Of a stretch of 64,000 nucleotides of DNA, positions 11,628 to 22,828 are shown one piece after another (position 1 is the stretch's first letter; every line of letters starts with the position of its first letter). The stretch comes from Zizania palustris (taxonomy: Eukaryota > Streptophyta > Magnoliopsida > Poales > Poaceae). The notes beneath the pieces are model-generated. The model made no database searches. It worked only from the letters and a program-made list of their open reading frames with translations, and was not told where the DNA came from. The DNA is taken from contig JAAALK010000082.1 in the NCBI GenBank assembly GCA_019279435.1, forward strand, positions 20,923,116-20,987,115, written 5' to 3'. A program made the position numbers and the translations under genes.

Positions 11628-12122
11628 TGTTGGGGGAAAATATTTCATCTTCAGGGTTACTGCAGTGACAAGATAAAGACTGGTGATTAAGCTAAAGACT
11701 TCCAGCATATACCTTCGAAGATACATTGAATCAAGTTCGAAGCATGATGACGAGCTTTAGTTCGGAGTATATCTTCGAACTTAAACTTTTCCAGGATCTT
11801 CTTTGCCAACTAAGATGGAAGACTTATCTTCTTTCTTGTTAGATTAGTCTTTTACCATTTTAGCCCTATTGAGGGCACCGAATAGTTTCCACTATGTCGG
11901 TTGTAATAGAGGGGTACAAAGGTCTTTTCCTTAATGTTTAGGCCTATAAATACCCCCCGTTTTGCCCTGTAAAGAGGACCGAATACAAGTTATTCAATAC
12001 ATACTTTCGAACTATTCTAAGTTATTATCCTTTCGGAGGCTTAGAACAGTTCACTTCGCAAACACTTCGTTTGTTAGTTTCTAATCTTCAGAAACCTGTT
12101 AGCGTAATCTTTTACGCCAACA
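11628..12122 (+). repeat. 3' LTR of Tat1-a (495 bp)
   Basis: The LTR starts TGTTGGGGGAAAATATTTC and ends TTTTACGCCAACA. A TATAAATA box is at 11945-11952. Its length equals that of the Tat1-c 5' LTR and of the rejoined Tat1-b 3' LTR (495 bp each). What follows is not a primer-binding site but Copia C 3' sequence, so this is a 3' LTR. Confidence 0.92.
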
Positions 12123-12549
12123 GCATGGAATTTTCATTTTTCTTGATTTTTCATCATTTTTAACGCACATTTCCATGTTTTAAAATAGAAGGATGTCCAA
12201 TTTGCATGTTTGCATCTAAGTCAGGAACTAGCTACAAGGCATGTAACAGATAGCAAGAACATTCAGCCTACGCATGCTAGTTACCAGAAGCAATGGTGAT
12301 CATTTTTCAAGTTTTAAAGCAAAAAAGCCATGCATATGATAGATATCATACATATCAAGTGAACTGAATCGAAGCATGATCATTGACAGTATTCACAAGC
12401 ATGTACCAGCTAGAATAAGCAAAGCAGTGCAATCATATAACAGAAGCAGGCTCAAAGTGTGATATGTGAATATGCAAGATATAAACACACACAAAAAGAC
12501 TCAAGAAAAGAGTAAAGAAGAAGATAAACTAACGCAAATATCTTAGAAA
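12123..12549 (-). other. 3' untranslated region of Copia C, no gene
   Basis: This AT-rich non-coding sequence lies between the RNase H stop and the junction with the Tat1-a LTR. I see no envelope-like frame and no LTR start in it. Confidence 0.6.
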
Positions 12550-15500
12550 GGATACACAACACCTAAATCCCCTCGCAAACGCTCAAAGGTAGACTGATCT
12601 AGGGGTTTGGTGAAATATCAGCCAACTGATGATGGGTATCAACATGAACAAGGTCAATGACGCCTTTCTCATATTGATCCCGCAGAAAATGAAAGGGCAC
12701 ATCAATATGTTTGGTTTTTGAATGGAGACAAGGGTTTTTCCCTACACTAATAGCACTGGTGCTATCGCAAAACAATGGAACCCTGTTAGGAAAGAACAAC
12801 CCAAAATCTCGTAGAGTGGAAATCATCCAAACTAACTGTGAGCAGCAGCTAGCAGCAGCTACATACTCAGCCTCAGTGGTCGAAAGAGCAACTCCATATT
12901 GCTTTCGAGAAGACCAAGAAACAATGGAAGATCCAAGAAACTGGCAAGTACCGGAAGTCGACTTGCGATCCAACCGGCACCCACCAAAGTCGGCATCCGA
13001 AAAGCCAGATAAATCGAGAGATGATAATGCTGAATAGTAAAGACCAAGATCAGGCGCATAAGTGAGATACCTGAAGATGCGCTTAACAGCTTGCTGATGA
13101 GACGCGCGTGGTGAAGACTGGAAACGCGCGCAAAGTCCCATGACGAACTGAATGTCCGGCCTTTTCGCCGTCAAGTACAGCAGAGAACCGATCATCCCTC
13201 GAAACTCCCTCTCGTTGACCTTAACGCCGCTCTCATCCTTGTCCAGACCCCCAGATGTGCCCATCGGGGTAATCTGTGGCTTCAACTCTCCACCAAAGTC
13301 AAATTTCTTAAGCATATCGCGAGTGTACTTACCTTGGTGGACTAAAGTGCCATCCTTGGTCTGCTTGATCTGGAACCCTAAGAAATACTTGAGCTCACCC
13401 ATGAGGCTCATCTCAAACTCGCTGTGCATCTGCTCAGAAAACTTGGACACAAGAGAATTAGTAGTACCGCCAAAGATAATATCATCCATGTAAATCTGAG
13501 CAACCAAGAAATCAGAAGCAACTCTGAGCAAAAAGAGAGTCTTATCCACCGAACCCATCACAAATCTCTTCCCCAACAAAAATTGCTTCAACCGGTCATA
13601 CCAAGCCCTAGGGGCTTGCTTCAACCCGTATAAAGCCTTTTGAAGCTTAAAAACATGTCGAGGAAACTTAGGGTTCTCAAAACCGGGGGGCTGCCTAACA
13701 TAAACTTCCTCCTCTATGAACCCGTTCAGAAAAGCACTCTTAACGTCCATTTGAAAAAGCTTAAAACCCTTCGAAGCGGCAAAAGCTAAGAGAATACGAA
13801 TGGACTCAAGATGGGAAACAGGGGCGAAAGTTTCTTCAAAATAAATACCCTCTTTCTGGCAAAAACCCTGGGCAACTAATCGAGCCTTGTTGCGCACCAC
13901 AACCCCACCTTCACCTTGCTTGTTCTTGAACAGCCACTTGGTGCCTATGGGGTTGCATCCTGGTGGCGGCTCAACTAGTGTGAAAACCCGATTGCGGACA
14001 AAGTTTTCAAGCTCTTCTTGCATAGCATTGATCCAAATAGAATCAGAAAGAGCATGAGAAACATCTCTGGGCTCAAAAGATGCAACAAAAGCAGATTCGG
14101 AAAACACAGCAAGAGAGTTACTAGACGAATGCAAAGTTCTCTCAGTCAAATCACCGTTGATGAGCTCTGAGGGGTGATCACGCTGAACTGCTCGGGTTCC
14201 CTGGTGATCTGAAGTCACCTCACCGGAGTCAGCAGCTGGCACCTCTGGACTCGACTAAGGGGGCTCGATCGAAGTGGAAGAAGTGATCAGAGGTCCGCCC
14301 TCGTCCTTAGTCGAAGTCTCAGAAGGTGTGGGCTCTACAGGGGGTGCAGAAGGCCCACCCTCATTAGCGGCTGGAGTATCCTCATCTTCCTCGAAGATGG
14401 ACTCTCCGAGCTCACCATCAGAAGGCTTAAAAGGAGTCAAAGAAGGCAAGGACTCATCAAATGAAACCTCACAAGTCTCGACAAGCAGCTGGGATTCGAG
14501 GTTCCAAACATGGAAGCCTCGAGAATGGAAAGCGTAGCCAAGAAAAACACCGTCCCAGCAACGAGACTCAAACTTGTCCAAATGCCCTCCCTTCTTGAGC
14601 ACAAAGCACTTGCAGCCAAATGCTCACAAGTGGCTCACCTTGGGCTGTCTGCCAAACCGCAACTCGTACGAGGTCTTACCTAGGTAAGCTCTAAGAAAAA
14701 TGCGGTTGGCCAGATAGCAAGCCGTGTTCATGGCTTTAGCCCAAAAACGCCTATGAGTCCTATGCTCATCGAGCATCGTCCTGGCCATCTCGACTAGCGT
14801 GCGGTTCTTTCGTTCCACAACGTCGTTCTGTGGGGGAGTGTAAGGAGAAGAAAACTGATGGTCCAGACCCTGATCACTACAAAAACTGACGAACTGAGAG
14901 TTCTTGAACTCAGAGCCGTTGTCGGAGCGAATTGCTCGCATCCAACCATTGTTCTCATTCTTCAGCTTCAAAATCAGGTCATGAACAAACTGAAACATTT
15001 CATCCTTGGACTCCAAAAAGAAAACCCACAAGAATCGAGAAAAGTCATCAACAATCACAAGCGCGTACCACTTACCACCGACTGAGCGCACACGAGCTGG
15101 ACCAATAGTGTCCAAGTGTAACAGCTTGCCCGGATACGAAGTCATCACCTGAGTCACAGGTGAGTGAGAAGCAGCAACCATTTTCCCATGACGACAGGGA
15201 TGGCAAACTAAATCCTTCTCCATCTTAAGCTTGGGCAATCCTCGGATGAGGTCCATAGAGCTCAACCTGACTAGCAGATCAAAACTCAAATGACCTTACC
15301 TCTTATGCCACTTCCAGAGCTCAGAGGAGGATCCAGCAATCAAACAGTGAGAAGGGCCAAAAGAACTAGAGAAGTCAATTTGAAAAACTTTACCAAATGG
15401 TAAAATCTGGCAAATCAAAGACCCTCTAGAATCAATCACAGAAGAATTACCCTTCTTAAAACGCACTTCCAAACCATCCTCAAGAAGTTGCGAAACAGAG

Positions 15501-15995
15501 ATCAAATTGAAGTTCAAATTCTTGACCAAGGCAACATTCTTCAAAGAGAAATGATCTAAAATGCGAATAGAGCCAATGCCACTTACTTTCCCTTGACCAC
15601 TGTTCCCGAATGTGATGTACTCTTTGGAGCTCGGGGGAGTGAGACTGGAGAACCATCTGCGATGTCCCGTCATGTGGCGAGAGCATCCTGAGTCCATGAT
15701 CCAAACATCCTCCAGTCCCTGATCCTGCACAATCAGTGGTCGTAAGTGGGAGCAAATGGTCCGGCACCAGATTTAGCAAAAGAGCTAAACCAATGTCGAG
15801 CCATCTGCTCAAAAGACGGAAAGCGAAAACCATCAAAAGAATTTGGACCAAAACGCGGCTCAAAGTGCGGTCCATGTTTCTCCCTAGAACCTCGGCCACA
15901 AGGTCCAGGACCGTAGCCAAAATGGCCAGGAGCTCTGCCGGAACGACCACCACCAACTGGAGCACGGGCAAGAAAACTGTCTCCTCTACCACCAC
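12550..15995 (-). pseudogene. Copia C pol: protease, integrase, reverse transcriptase, RNase H
   Basis: Domains in order on the minus strand are as follows. The aspartic protease has WIMDSGCSRHMTG (near 15700). The GAG-pre-integrase zinc finger has WHKR/GHL and CHPCRHGK. The integrase catalytic D, D and E lie in LDTIGPA, SDNGSEF and NDVVERKNRT (14624-15289). The integrase C-terminal segment has WDGVFLGY. Reverse transcriptase (12599-14242) has QMDVKSAFLNG and the catalytic YMDDIIFG. RNase H has FSDADFGG and TTEAEYVAA. Damage includes TAA at 15290-15292, TGA at 14621-14623, TAG near 14255, and a one-base deletion near 12610 that shifts the last ~20 codons (LADISPNP instead of the family's LADIFTKP). 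The ordinary C-terminus is legible past the shift and ends near 12550. It is non-functional as it stands. Confidence 0.9.
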
Positions 15996-16122
15996 CTACA
16001 CGACGCGGCCTGGCCTCCAGCCTCTCCCCGCGTCAAGGAACACGCAGTCTACCACACTGCTGGTAGAACTGCTCCTAACTACCACGAGCTCTCTCCGCTC
16101 TCTCAACCCGCTTCCTCCTGAA

Positions 16123-16164
16123 GCAAAACTCCGCAAGATGCCCGTCTCTCTGACAGTACTTACA
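16123..16164 (-). other. Second CCHC zinc knuckle of Copia C
   Basis: Minus-strand codons spell CKYCQRDGHLAEFC followed by FRRKRVERAER, a perfect C-x2-C-x4-H-x4-C knuckle between the gag tail and the protease. The Sirevirus remnant at 44214-44255 has the matching knuckle CSYCHRVGHLVGFC. The flanking frame is interrupted by stops. Confidence 0.85.
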
Positions 16165-16401
16165 ATGATAGGTGGGCTTCTTGGGATGTGGTTAAGGCTT
16201 GGGATTCTTGGGCTTGGTGGTGTTAGGTGTGGTCTTCTTGGGTTGAGAGGGTCCAGGAAGAGAGTCAAGAGAAGTGCGGATGAGTTTGGGCTTTGGAACC
16301 CAGATGGGCTTCTTGGGTGGAGTTTTGGGATGTTCATGGATCACTCCATCCTTGGGCTGACCAGCCAGGGAAGTCTTAGTGGAGTGAGTCTTGGGGTATC
16401 T

Positions 16402-18440
16402 CTACTCAGGAGTCATTTTACTCCACTCCACTGCCCGGCTAATGGCACTCTCAAAGTCAGCCTTGGTATAGGTGTAACCTACCCCAAACCCATCCTGCCT
16501 CTTGAACTGCTGGATCATCCTGCCTTGGTAAAAGTTCTCATTCTGAGAATGAGCTAGCTCCTCTCTCAAGGAAGCTAGAACCTCCACCAAAGACAAGCAG
16601 GTCTCACACTCACTCTCTACTTGGACAGACTTTTTGGCTTTCAGCTTGATCAATTCCATTCTAAGAGACAAACAGTTCTCACAGACAGTCGGTGGAACCG
16701 ATAGTGTCTTAAGCTCTAGCCTAGTCTACGCAAGCTCAGCTATCAACCTCTCCAAATCACCCAAATGCTCGTCGCCCTTGGATTTCAGCTCAGCTAAGGC
16801 AGCTAGATGAGATGGGCAATCAACATAGGGTGTGATGATAGTGGCTTGAGCATCTTTCAGCTCCAACTGAGCACTTTCAAGCTCAGTGGCCAAAGCGTCC
16901 CTCTCATCAACCCTTTCTGTGTACTTGGACTTCAAAGTCGACAAGTCACACAGAAGCACCTCACACTTTGGGCACTCACTGCTATCACCCAAGCAAGGGG
17001 AAGAAGATAGACTCTCAATTCTGCCGTTGGCTACGGCAAGCTCACTCTCTAACTCATCTATCCTCCTCTTGGCCCCCCTAAGCAGTTTTTCCCGATACTT
17101 TAACTCCTGACGATTGCTCTCAAGTAAATCAACAATTTCACGCTCATAAGATGATACCTTTTCGTTGTCGTCGTCGGAGTCATCGGAGGAGCTCTTTTCT
17201 TCCTTGTCCCCAAGAGCCATTGAACAGAAGCTCTTGCGGGATCTTCGGCGCTGGTGTGAGCGGCTCTTCGGTCTGTCCCCGAAGGCCATGAAGTAGAGGC
17301 CCGCCGGATCGTCCTTGTCCTTCCCCTTCCTGATGATGATCTCCTCATCACTTGAGCTCGATGAAGAGGAAGAAGACATGGACTGCTTGGAGTAGCTCTT
17401 CTCCATCTCGGCGAAGAAGGCCTGGTCGCGCTTCTTGTTCTCTCGTCGGTAGTCCTTTAGGGCCTTCTTGAAGAATCTGGTCTTCGGCTTGCCCTTGTTG
17501 AAGGAGGAGCTCTCGTGCTTGCTGGAGTCATGGAAGCCACCACGGGTGCCCTTCTTGTGGCCATTGTGCTTGGGGCAGTCGGCGATGAAGTGTCCTGGAT
17601 CACCAAACTCAAACACCCGGATTTTGTGCCGTGTCTTTTGAACATTCTCTTGTCATAAACACGACGCACCCAGTTGTTAAAAAGACACAAATCATCATCT
17701 CCCAAAGACTCAAGCTGGTCCTCAGTGATAGACATCAAAGAGAACCCAGCACAGGTCAAAGAGGAAGGATCAACAGAAGGTGTAGCAAGGGCCAAGGACT
17801 TTGATCATGAACCAGTGAGATTTGATCTCAGCTGGATATCAACCTCAGTGGCCTTCAGCTTGCTAAACAACTCAGAAATGGTCAAGATATCGTAAGAAGT
17901 GCTCTCAATGATAGAGGATACCTTGATCTCCCAGATCTTTGGGTCCAAGGTATGGAGAACCTTGAGCGCCTGCTCGTGATATGAGACTAACTGAGCACCC
18001 TCAGCCTTGTTGTCTCGAATCTTGTTAATGATCGATTGAAAATGACCAAACAAAGCTTCAATAGATTCACCCAGCTTTTGTGTGAAGTTCTCGTACTCAC
18101 GCCGGTAGGTCTGATAGAGCCGAGCCTTGACCTGGGCTGTTCCCTCATGGTGTGCCTTGAGGGTAGCCTAGATCTCTCTCACAGTGCAGAGATGGCTCAC
18201 ACGCTCAAACTCAGTGGGACCTAAACCAGAAAAGAGAATGTTCACGGCTTTACTATTGCTCAGATGTTGGGCAATGATACCAGGAGTACCATGCTCAGCA
18301 ACTGGCAAAATGACAAACGTATCGTGAACACAAATGTCTCAGATGTATGTGCCCTGGCTCATGAGATAGGCTCGCATGCGAGTCTTCCAATAGTTATAGC
18401 CATAGGCTTCCAAGGACGGGACCTTGCCAGGAGAGGTCAT
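16402..18440 (-). pseudogene. Copia C gag
   Basis: This starts at ATG 18440 (MTSPGK), inside the primer-binding site. The N-terminal UBN2-like domain is followed by a linker, the region of the first zinc knuckle (near 17600), a Lys-rich stretch, a Ser/Asp/Glu stretch and a long coiled-coil tail ending with KADFESAISRAVEWSKMTPE at 16405. The first knuckle has lost two cysteines in this copy (FEFGDPGHFIADC against CFECGDPGHFIADC in Copia A), and a frameshift lies beside it. Stops or shifts also occur near 17800, 18055 and 18170. The TAG at 16402 may be the genuine gag end or a mutated codon of a gag-pol frame; I cannot tell. Confidence 0.85.
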
Positions 18441-18489
18441 GATCACTACTGGGGTTTAGAACCGGTTAAGGTATGGAAAAACCCTAACC

Positions 18490-18503
18490 AGGCTCTGATA
18501 CCA
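18490..18503 (-). other. Primer-binding site of Copia C (initiator tRNA-Met)
   Basis: On the minus strand this reads TGGTATCAGAGCCT, two bases inside the LTR, matching the other two Copia copies. Confidence 0.9.
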
Positions 18504-18505
18504 CT

Positions 18506-20523
18506 TGTAGGACCGAAAGTAGCGACCAGAGGGGGGTGAATGGGCGCCTTAAAAATTCTTTCGAATATATGGCCTGTTCCCAACACCCAACGCACCTCAA
18601 AAGACTAAGCAGCAGAGTATAAATAGATTACCTAAGTCTAAAAAATATCTAGCCTAGAAGCAACTGATGTTAAACAGAAAATCACCAAAGCAGGGCTACT
18701 AGGCAGATAAACAAAATATACTAGACATGGCAGGTCAAACTTCTCAAAGGATGATCTAAGTATATAAAATGAGATGAGAAGTTACTGTTCAAATCTGTCT
18801 CCTGTTCGAAACTTGTCGAAGCCTGCTCTACTGGTCGAAGCCTGCTTCAGAGGTTAGTGGCGAAGTCTGTCGAAGGCTGTTGTGAAAGTGCCAAAGGTTT
18901 GATGTCTATCCTAGTTCGAGTGCGAGTGAGAGCGAAGTATGCTTCGAAGCTAAGTATGACAGTGTCGAAGCTTGCTTCGAACAGCGTGCTTCGAAGGCTA
19001 GACTTCGAACAGAAAGCTTCGAACAAGCTCACAGAAAAGCAACCTCCGAAAGAGAAGCGAATCCAAACACGCAGCAGCAAGATCAACTTTGAAGCCAACA
19101 GGGTTACCTTCGAAGCTAGTAGTATCGAGGTATGACCTTCGAACCACAGACTAGCTTCGAATCGAAGTATGCTGATGTTGACACACAAGAAGTCGAAGCC
19201 TACAACCACACTTCAAGAAAACAAACTCCGAACTCACACACTGAGACCTTCGGATCAGATAGCTGCACACTCCGAGTGAAGTCTATCAGAGAGACATGGT
19301 CTAAAGCCAAAACTTCGAAGCCTGCCGAAGTATTTACTTCGAAGAACTCAAGTCGGAGTACACCTTCGCAAATACGGTCGAAGTATGTCAAGCTGACAGT
19401 GCATAAAAACGGACTTCGAAACTAGCACCACAGGACACAACGTGAAATCAAAGTTCAAGCGAAGCCCTCGAGAATGTCAGATCGAAGCCTGCCTCAAGAG
19501 CTAAGGGACTTCGAACAGTGAGAAGGGGCTTCGCCTGAAACATCCGGAAAAGGGACTTTAGCCCTGTCAATTCGATCAAAAAGCTGCGCAGAAAAGCAAG
19601 CTAGAGTACTAGTGTACTGTTGCTACAGTGAGTAGGTACTACTTGCAGCACGCAAGAACTAGTACTACTTCCGTGAAGAACAGGACCAACAGAAGTACAA
19701 ACACTTAAGAAAAATGGCTATGCACGTGAAACGAAACCATAAAAACTGCTGCAGATATGCTGCGCACAAACAGAGAATCGAAGCTTCACTGCATCAGGAA
19801 AAACTGAATAAATGCAAGGCAAAATATCAAGAGCAGGAGCCTGGTGGCGCACAACAGGAGAGAGACAAACACAGGAACCAAAAATGACCCAGGGAATGAA
19901 TGATAAGTAATTTCTGTAAGGGTAGTCCAACCCAAGGGATTGGGGCCCTATTTATAGGCTGCCCAATGACCTAGAATATTCCACCAGCCCCTTAGGGTTT
20001 TTACAGACGCTAAAATAAAGGAAATGACTCAACTTCCCTTAGGAATTTTTACAGACTCGACTGACTAACTGTGGGCCTAGAGATACAGATGACTTATCCG
20101 GAAGCTAAGCTTTCATAGCGACTACGGCTTCTCTTCTGGACAGTCTGATACAGAATCAATGGTTGTCAGTTTTGCGCGTTAACTGACAAAGCCTCCACTG
20201 ACTTTGCACCAGGTACCCGGATTGGGCCGGCCCGACTCCGCAGCTCTCTCAGCCCGGCAATCGCTCACCGACCGTGTACCTGAGCCAATCCTGGTCAACA
20301 GCCCAGTGGGTCTTCTGCTGCTTCTAGCCCATATACCCGGATTGGGCCAGCCCGACTTCGCAGCTCTCTCAGCCTGACAGTCGCTCGCTGCCCGTGTACC
20401 TGAGTCACACGCGGCCAATGAAACAGCAGATATCCTCTCTTCATCTGTCCTCTTTGACTATCGTTGCCAATGACTCATCACATCTGGAGCCATGAGGCCC
20501 ACGCTATTCAGCATGGCTCCTCA
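18506..20523 (-). repeat. 5' LTR of Copia C (about 2.0 kb)
   Basis: It has the same ends as LTRs A and B (plus strand TGTAGGACCG to GGCTCCTCA). A minus-strand TATAAATA box is at 19949-19956, and TTCGAA palindromes are dense at 18800-19500. It abuts the interior of a Gypsy pol fragment at 20524. No gene is seen in it. Confidence 0.9.
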
Positions 20524-22114
20524 AAGGTCACAGTGCGCTAAGGATCCTGGACCGGAGTACCCTACCGACCGAAGGATCTAGCACACCGAAGTCTGTAGGC
20601 TGAAGCCTCCTGCACAGAGAAGGCTCCCCGGAGTCCGAACCCTCTAGAGGGCTTCGGCCTAGCATACTCCGAACGGCCACCCCGGTCAGGCTTCAGCGGG
20701 AGCTGGAATGGCTCGGGGGCACCCCGAAGTCAGTAATTTAGAAATTACTTCAGAAAGTGGGCCAGCGAGACCCTCTGAAACCTATAAGGGCGATTGGAGA
20801 GTCCCAATCGTCCAGTATTTGAGGGACCCTAGCCAAAGGGTTGATCGGAAGGTTCGGCGACAAGCGTTCAAATTCGTGTTGATAAACGACACATTGTACC
20901 GCCGAACCATCGACGGAGTACTATTGAAGTGTTTAGACCATGAGCAATCCCGGGTGGCTATGGGAGAGGTCCATGAAGGGCTTTGCAGCACTCATAAGTC
21001 GGCCCAAAAAATGAGTTGGATGCTCAAAAGAGTGGGTTTTTATTAGCCAACTATGACTGACGATTGTTTCAAGTACTATAGAGGGTGTGAAGCATGTTAG
21101 AAGTTTGGCAATATCTAGTTAGCTCCTGCCTCATTGCTCAATCCTATTGTCAAGCCATGGCCGTTTTGAGGTTGGGGTTTAGACTTCATCGGCCAGATTC
21201 ACCCTCCCTCCTCAAAAGGGCATCGGTTCGTGTTGATGGCAACAGATTACTTCACTAAATGGACCGAGGTCGTACCTCTCAAGAACATGACTCACAATGA
21301 GGTACACGATTTTATTTTAAAGCACATCAAATTCTTACTATGGATCAAGGTAGTTCATTTGTCTCTAGAGAAGTAAGGGACTTCACCGAATACTACGGTA
21401 TTAAGTTGATAAACTCTTCACCTTACTATGCTCAGGCAATGGTCAGGCCGAGTCTAGTAATAAAACCGTGATTAAGCTTATTAAGAAGAAAATTGAAGAG
21501 TTTCCTAAAAGGTGGCATGAAGTTCTTTCCGAGGCGCTATGGGCTTGTAGGATTGTGAAGCATGGTACTACCAAAGTCAGTCCATATGAATTGGTATATG
21601 GACAAGAAGCCGTTCTGCCCGTAGAGGTAGATCTTGGCTCCTTAAGAGTGCTAAAGCAAGATGGATTATCGGTCGACGAGTATGAAACTCTTTTGAAGGA
21701 TAATCTACAGGAAGTGGCCGATAAGAGACTAAGGGCTTTAGAAGCCATAGAAATAGACAAGAAGAGAGTAGCTAAAGCCTACAATAAAAACGTTAAACCA
21801 AAATCATTTCAAATAGGAGATTTGGTGTGGAAAACGATTTTACCCTTAGGCACGAAGAGTCCTAAGTTTGGTAAATAGTTACCTAGTTGGGAAGGTCCTT
21901 TTAAGATAGCTGAAATCACTCCCGCAATGCATACGTGTTGGAATTCCTGCAGGGAGAGCGGTTTCGAAGAGCTTTGAATGGTAGGTACTTGAAAAGGTAT
22001 TTCCCAAGTGTGTGGCAAACATCATAAAAGTGTCGAAAAGCCGATATGGATGGTATCGTCTTCATCCCGTTGTGCTTTTAGTTCACTCAGTTCACTAAAA
22101 GGGAAGGGGGCATG
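20524..22114 (+). pseudogene. Tat2-a pol remnant: integrase and 3' end
   Basis: This is a plus-strand Gypsy fragment homologous to the minus-strand pol at 49155-50700. It begins after the second RNase H. It contains an HHCC-type zinc finger region (EVHEGLCSTHKSAQKMSW), the integrase core with GLDFIGQIHPPSSKGHRF and ATDYFTKWTE, and the integrase C-terminal part with RRWHEVLSEALWACR-like sequence and SPYELVYGQEAVLPVE. Several Trp and Gln codons have become stops (for example after VGFY near 21044). A short deletion near 21330 removes the conserved segment around the second catalytic Asp. It is clearly dead. Its 5' part was lost where Copia C's LTR begins. Confidence 0.88.
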
Positions 22115-22734
22115 TGTTGATAGCAAAAAATGGCATTAATGGCTAGATTGTCAAAATATCAATTTTGGTGATTTGGGCCGAAAATACACATGTCCATGAT
22201 CCGTCCGAAGCCCTACAGTGCCGAAGTCCATTGAGCTATGGGCTCCGAAAGCCTCTAGCCACGACCATACTCCGCACTGGACAAAGTTACGCTCACGCGT
22301 GGCCCTCGCATTATTATTCTGTAGTTCGCTATATCGGAGACCTCACGCCCAACCCCACTGTTCGAAGGTGATCGTCGCGTCCAGATCTGTTCGGAGTCCA
22401 TCTTCGGCTAGATCAGTCCGAACGCCGAAGCACCCTTCGGCGGGATACTTCGCACCAGACGTCGAAGGTACACTTCGGCGACCCCTTCGCATCAGACTTC
22501 GAAGCAGACAGGATCTGACCGGTTTGCTGATTTTATTCTGTTTAATATATTTCTTTCGGCTAATTGGGTTATTTTGTGTGATCTGATTGCCTGGCGACTT
22601 CACCCCCTTATCACGACTAAGGGTAGTTGGAACGTGACGCCGGTGCTACGTCACGCTTAGTATTGTCCCTAAGTATCCGTGCACTTTTGGATCATCGGAC
22701 TGACCCAAGTACGGGGGCACATTTCTGTGTCAAC
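22115..22734 (+). repeat. 3' LTR of Tat2-a (620 bp, internally deleted)
   Basis: It begins TGTTGATAGCAAAAAATGGC directly after the purine-rich AAAAGGGAAGGGGG tract and ends with ...TTCTGTGTCAAC. Both ends match the LTR at 47783-49067, read on the opposite strand, which is 1285 bp. This copy has therefore lost about 660 bp internally. The final CA is degraded at the junction with Tat1-b. Confidence 0.85.
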
Positions 22735-22787
22735 GAGAACCTGTTAGCGTAATCTTTTACACCAATAGTTGGTGCCATCCGTGGGGA
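22735..22787 (+). repeat. 5' LTR remnant and primer-binding site of Tat1-b
   Basis: Bases 22735-22767 match the last ~33 bases of the 495-bp LTR (CTGTTAGCGTAATCTTTTAC...). The primer-binding site begins at 22769 (TTGGTGCCATCCGTGGGG). The rest of the LTR is replaced by the Tat2-a LTR end. I could not assign the priming tRNA with confidence. Confidence 0.8.
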
Positions 22788-22828
22788 ACTTAGTCCAAAA
22801 ACTTCGTTCTCTACCAACTTCTAGAGCC

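Larger units (their letters stand above)
8187..12122 (+). mobile_element. Tat-lineage Gypsy element Tat1-a, 3' remnant
   Basis: Only the 3' part survives: four exons of the antisense gene, its promoter region, the polypurine tract and a 495-bp 3' LTR. gag, pol and the 5' LTR are missing to the left, where Copia B's LTR begins. The family is assigned by near-identical organisation to Tat1-b and Tat1-c, which retain pol. The plus orientation follows from the polypurine tract preceding the LTR and from the absence of a primer-binding site after it. Confidence 0.85.
12123..20523 (-). mobile_element. Sirevirus-like Copia element C, lacking its 3' LTR
   Basis: In element order (minus strand) this has an LTR (18506-20523), a tRNA-Met primer-binding site, gag with zinc knuckles, protease, integrase, reverse transcriptase, RNase H and ~430 bases of 3' untranslated sequence. 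The sequence then changes at 12123 to the end of the Tat1-a LTR without any copy of the 2-kb LTR, so the 3' end was lost. It is the most complete Copia here. Gene order PR-INT-RT-RH is diagnostic of Ty1/Copia. Confidence 0.88.

Noticed and set aside
12123..12549. Possible Copia envelope-like region or start of a 3' LTR
   Set aside because: No frame of useful length and no match to the 2-kb LTR ends.
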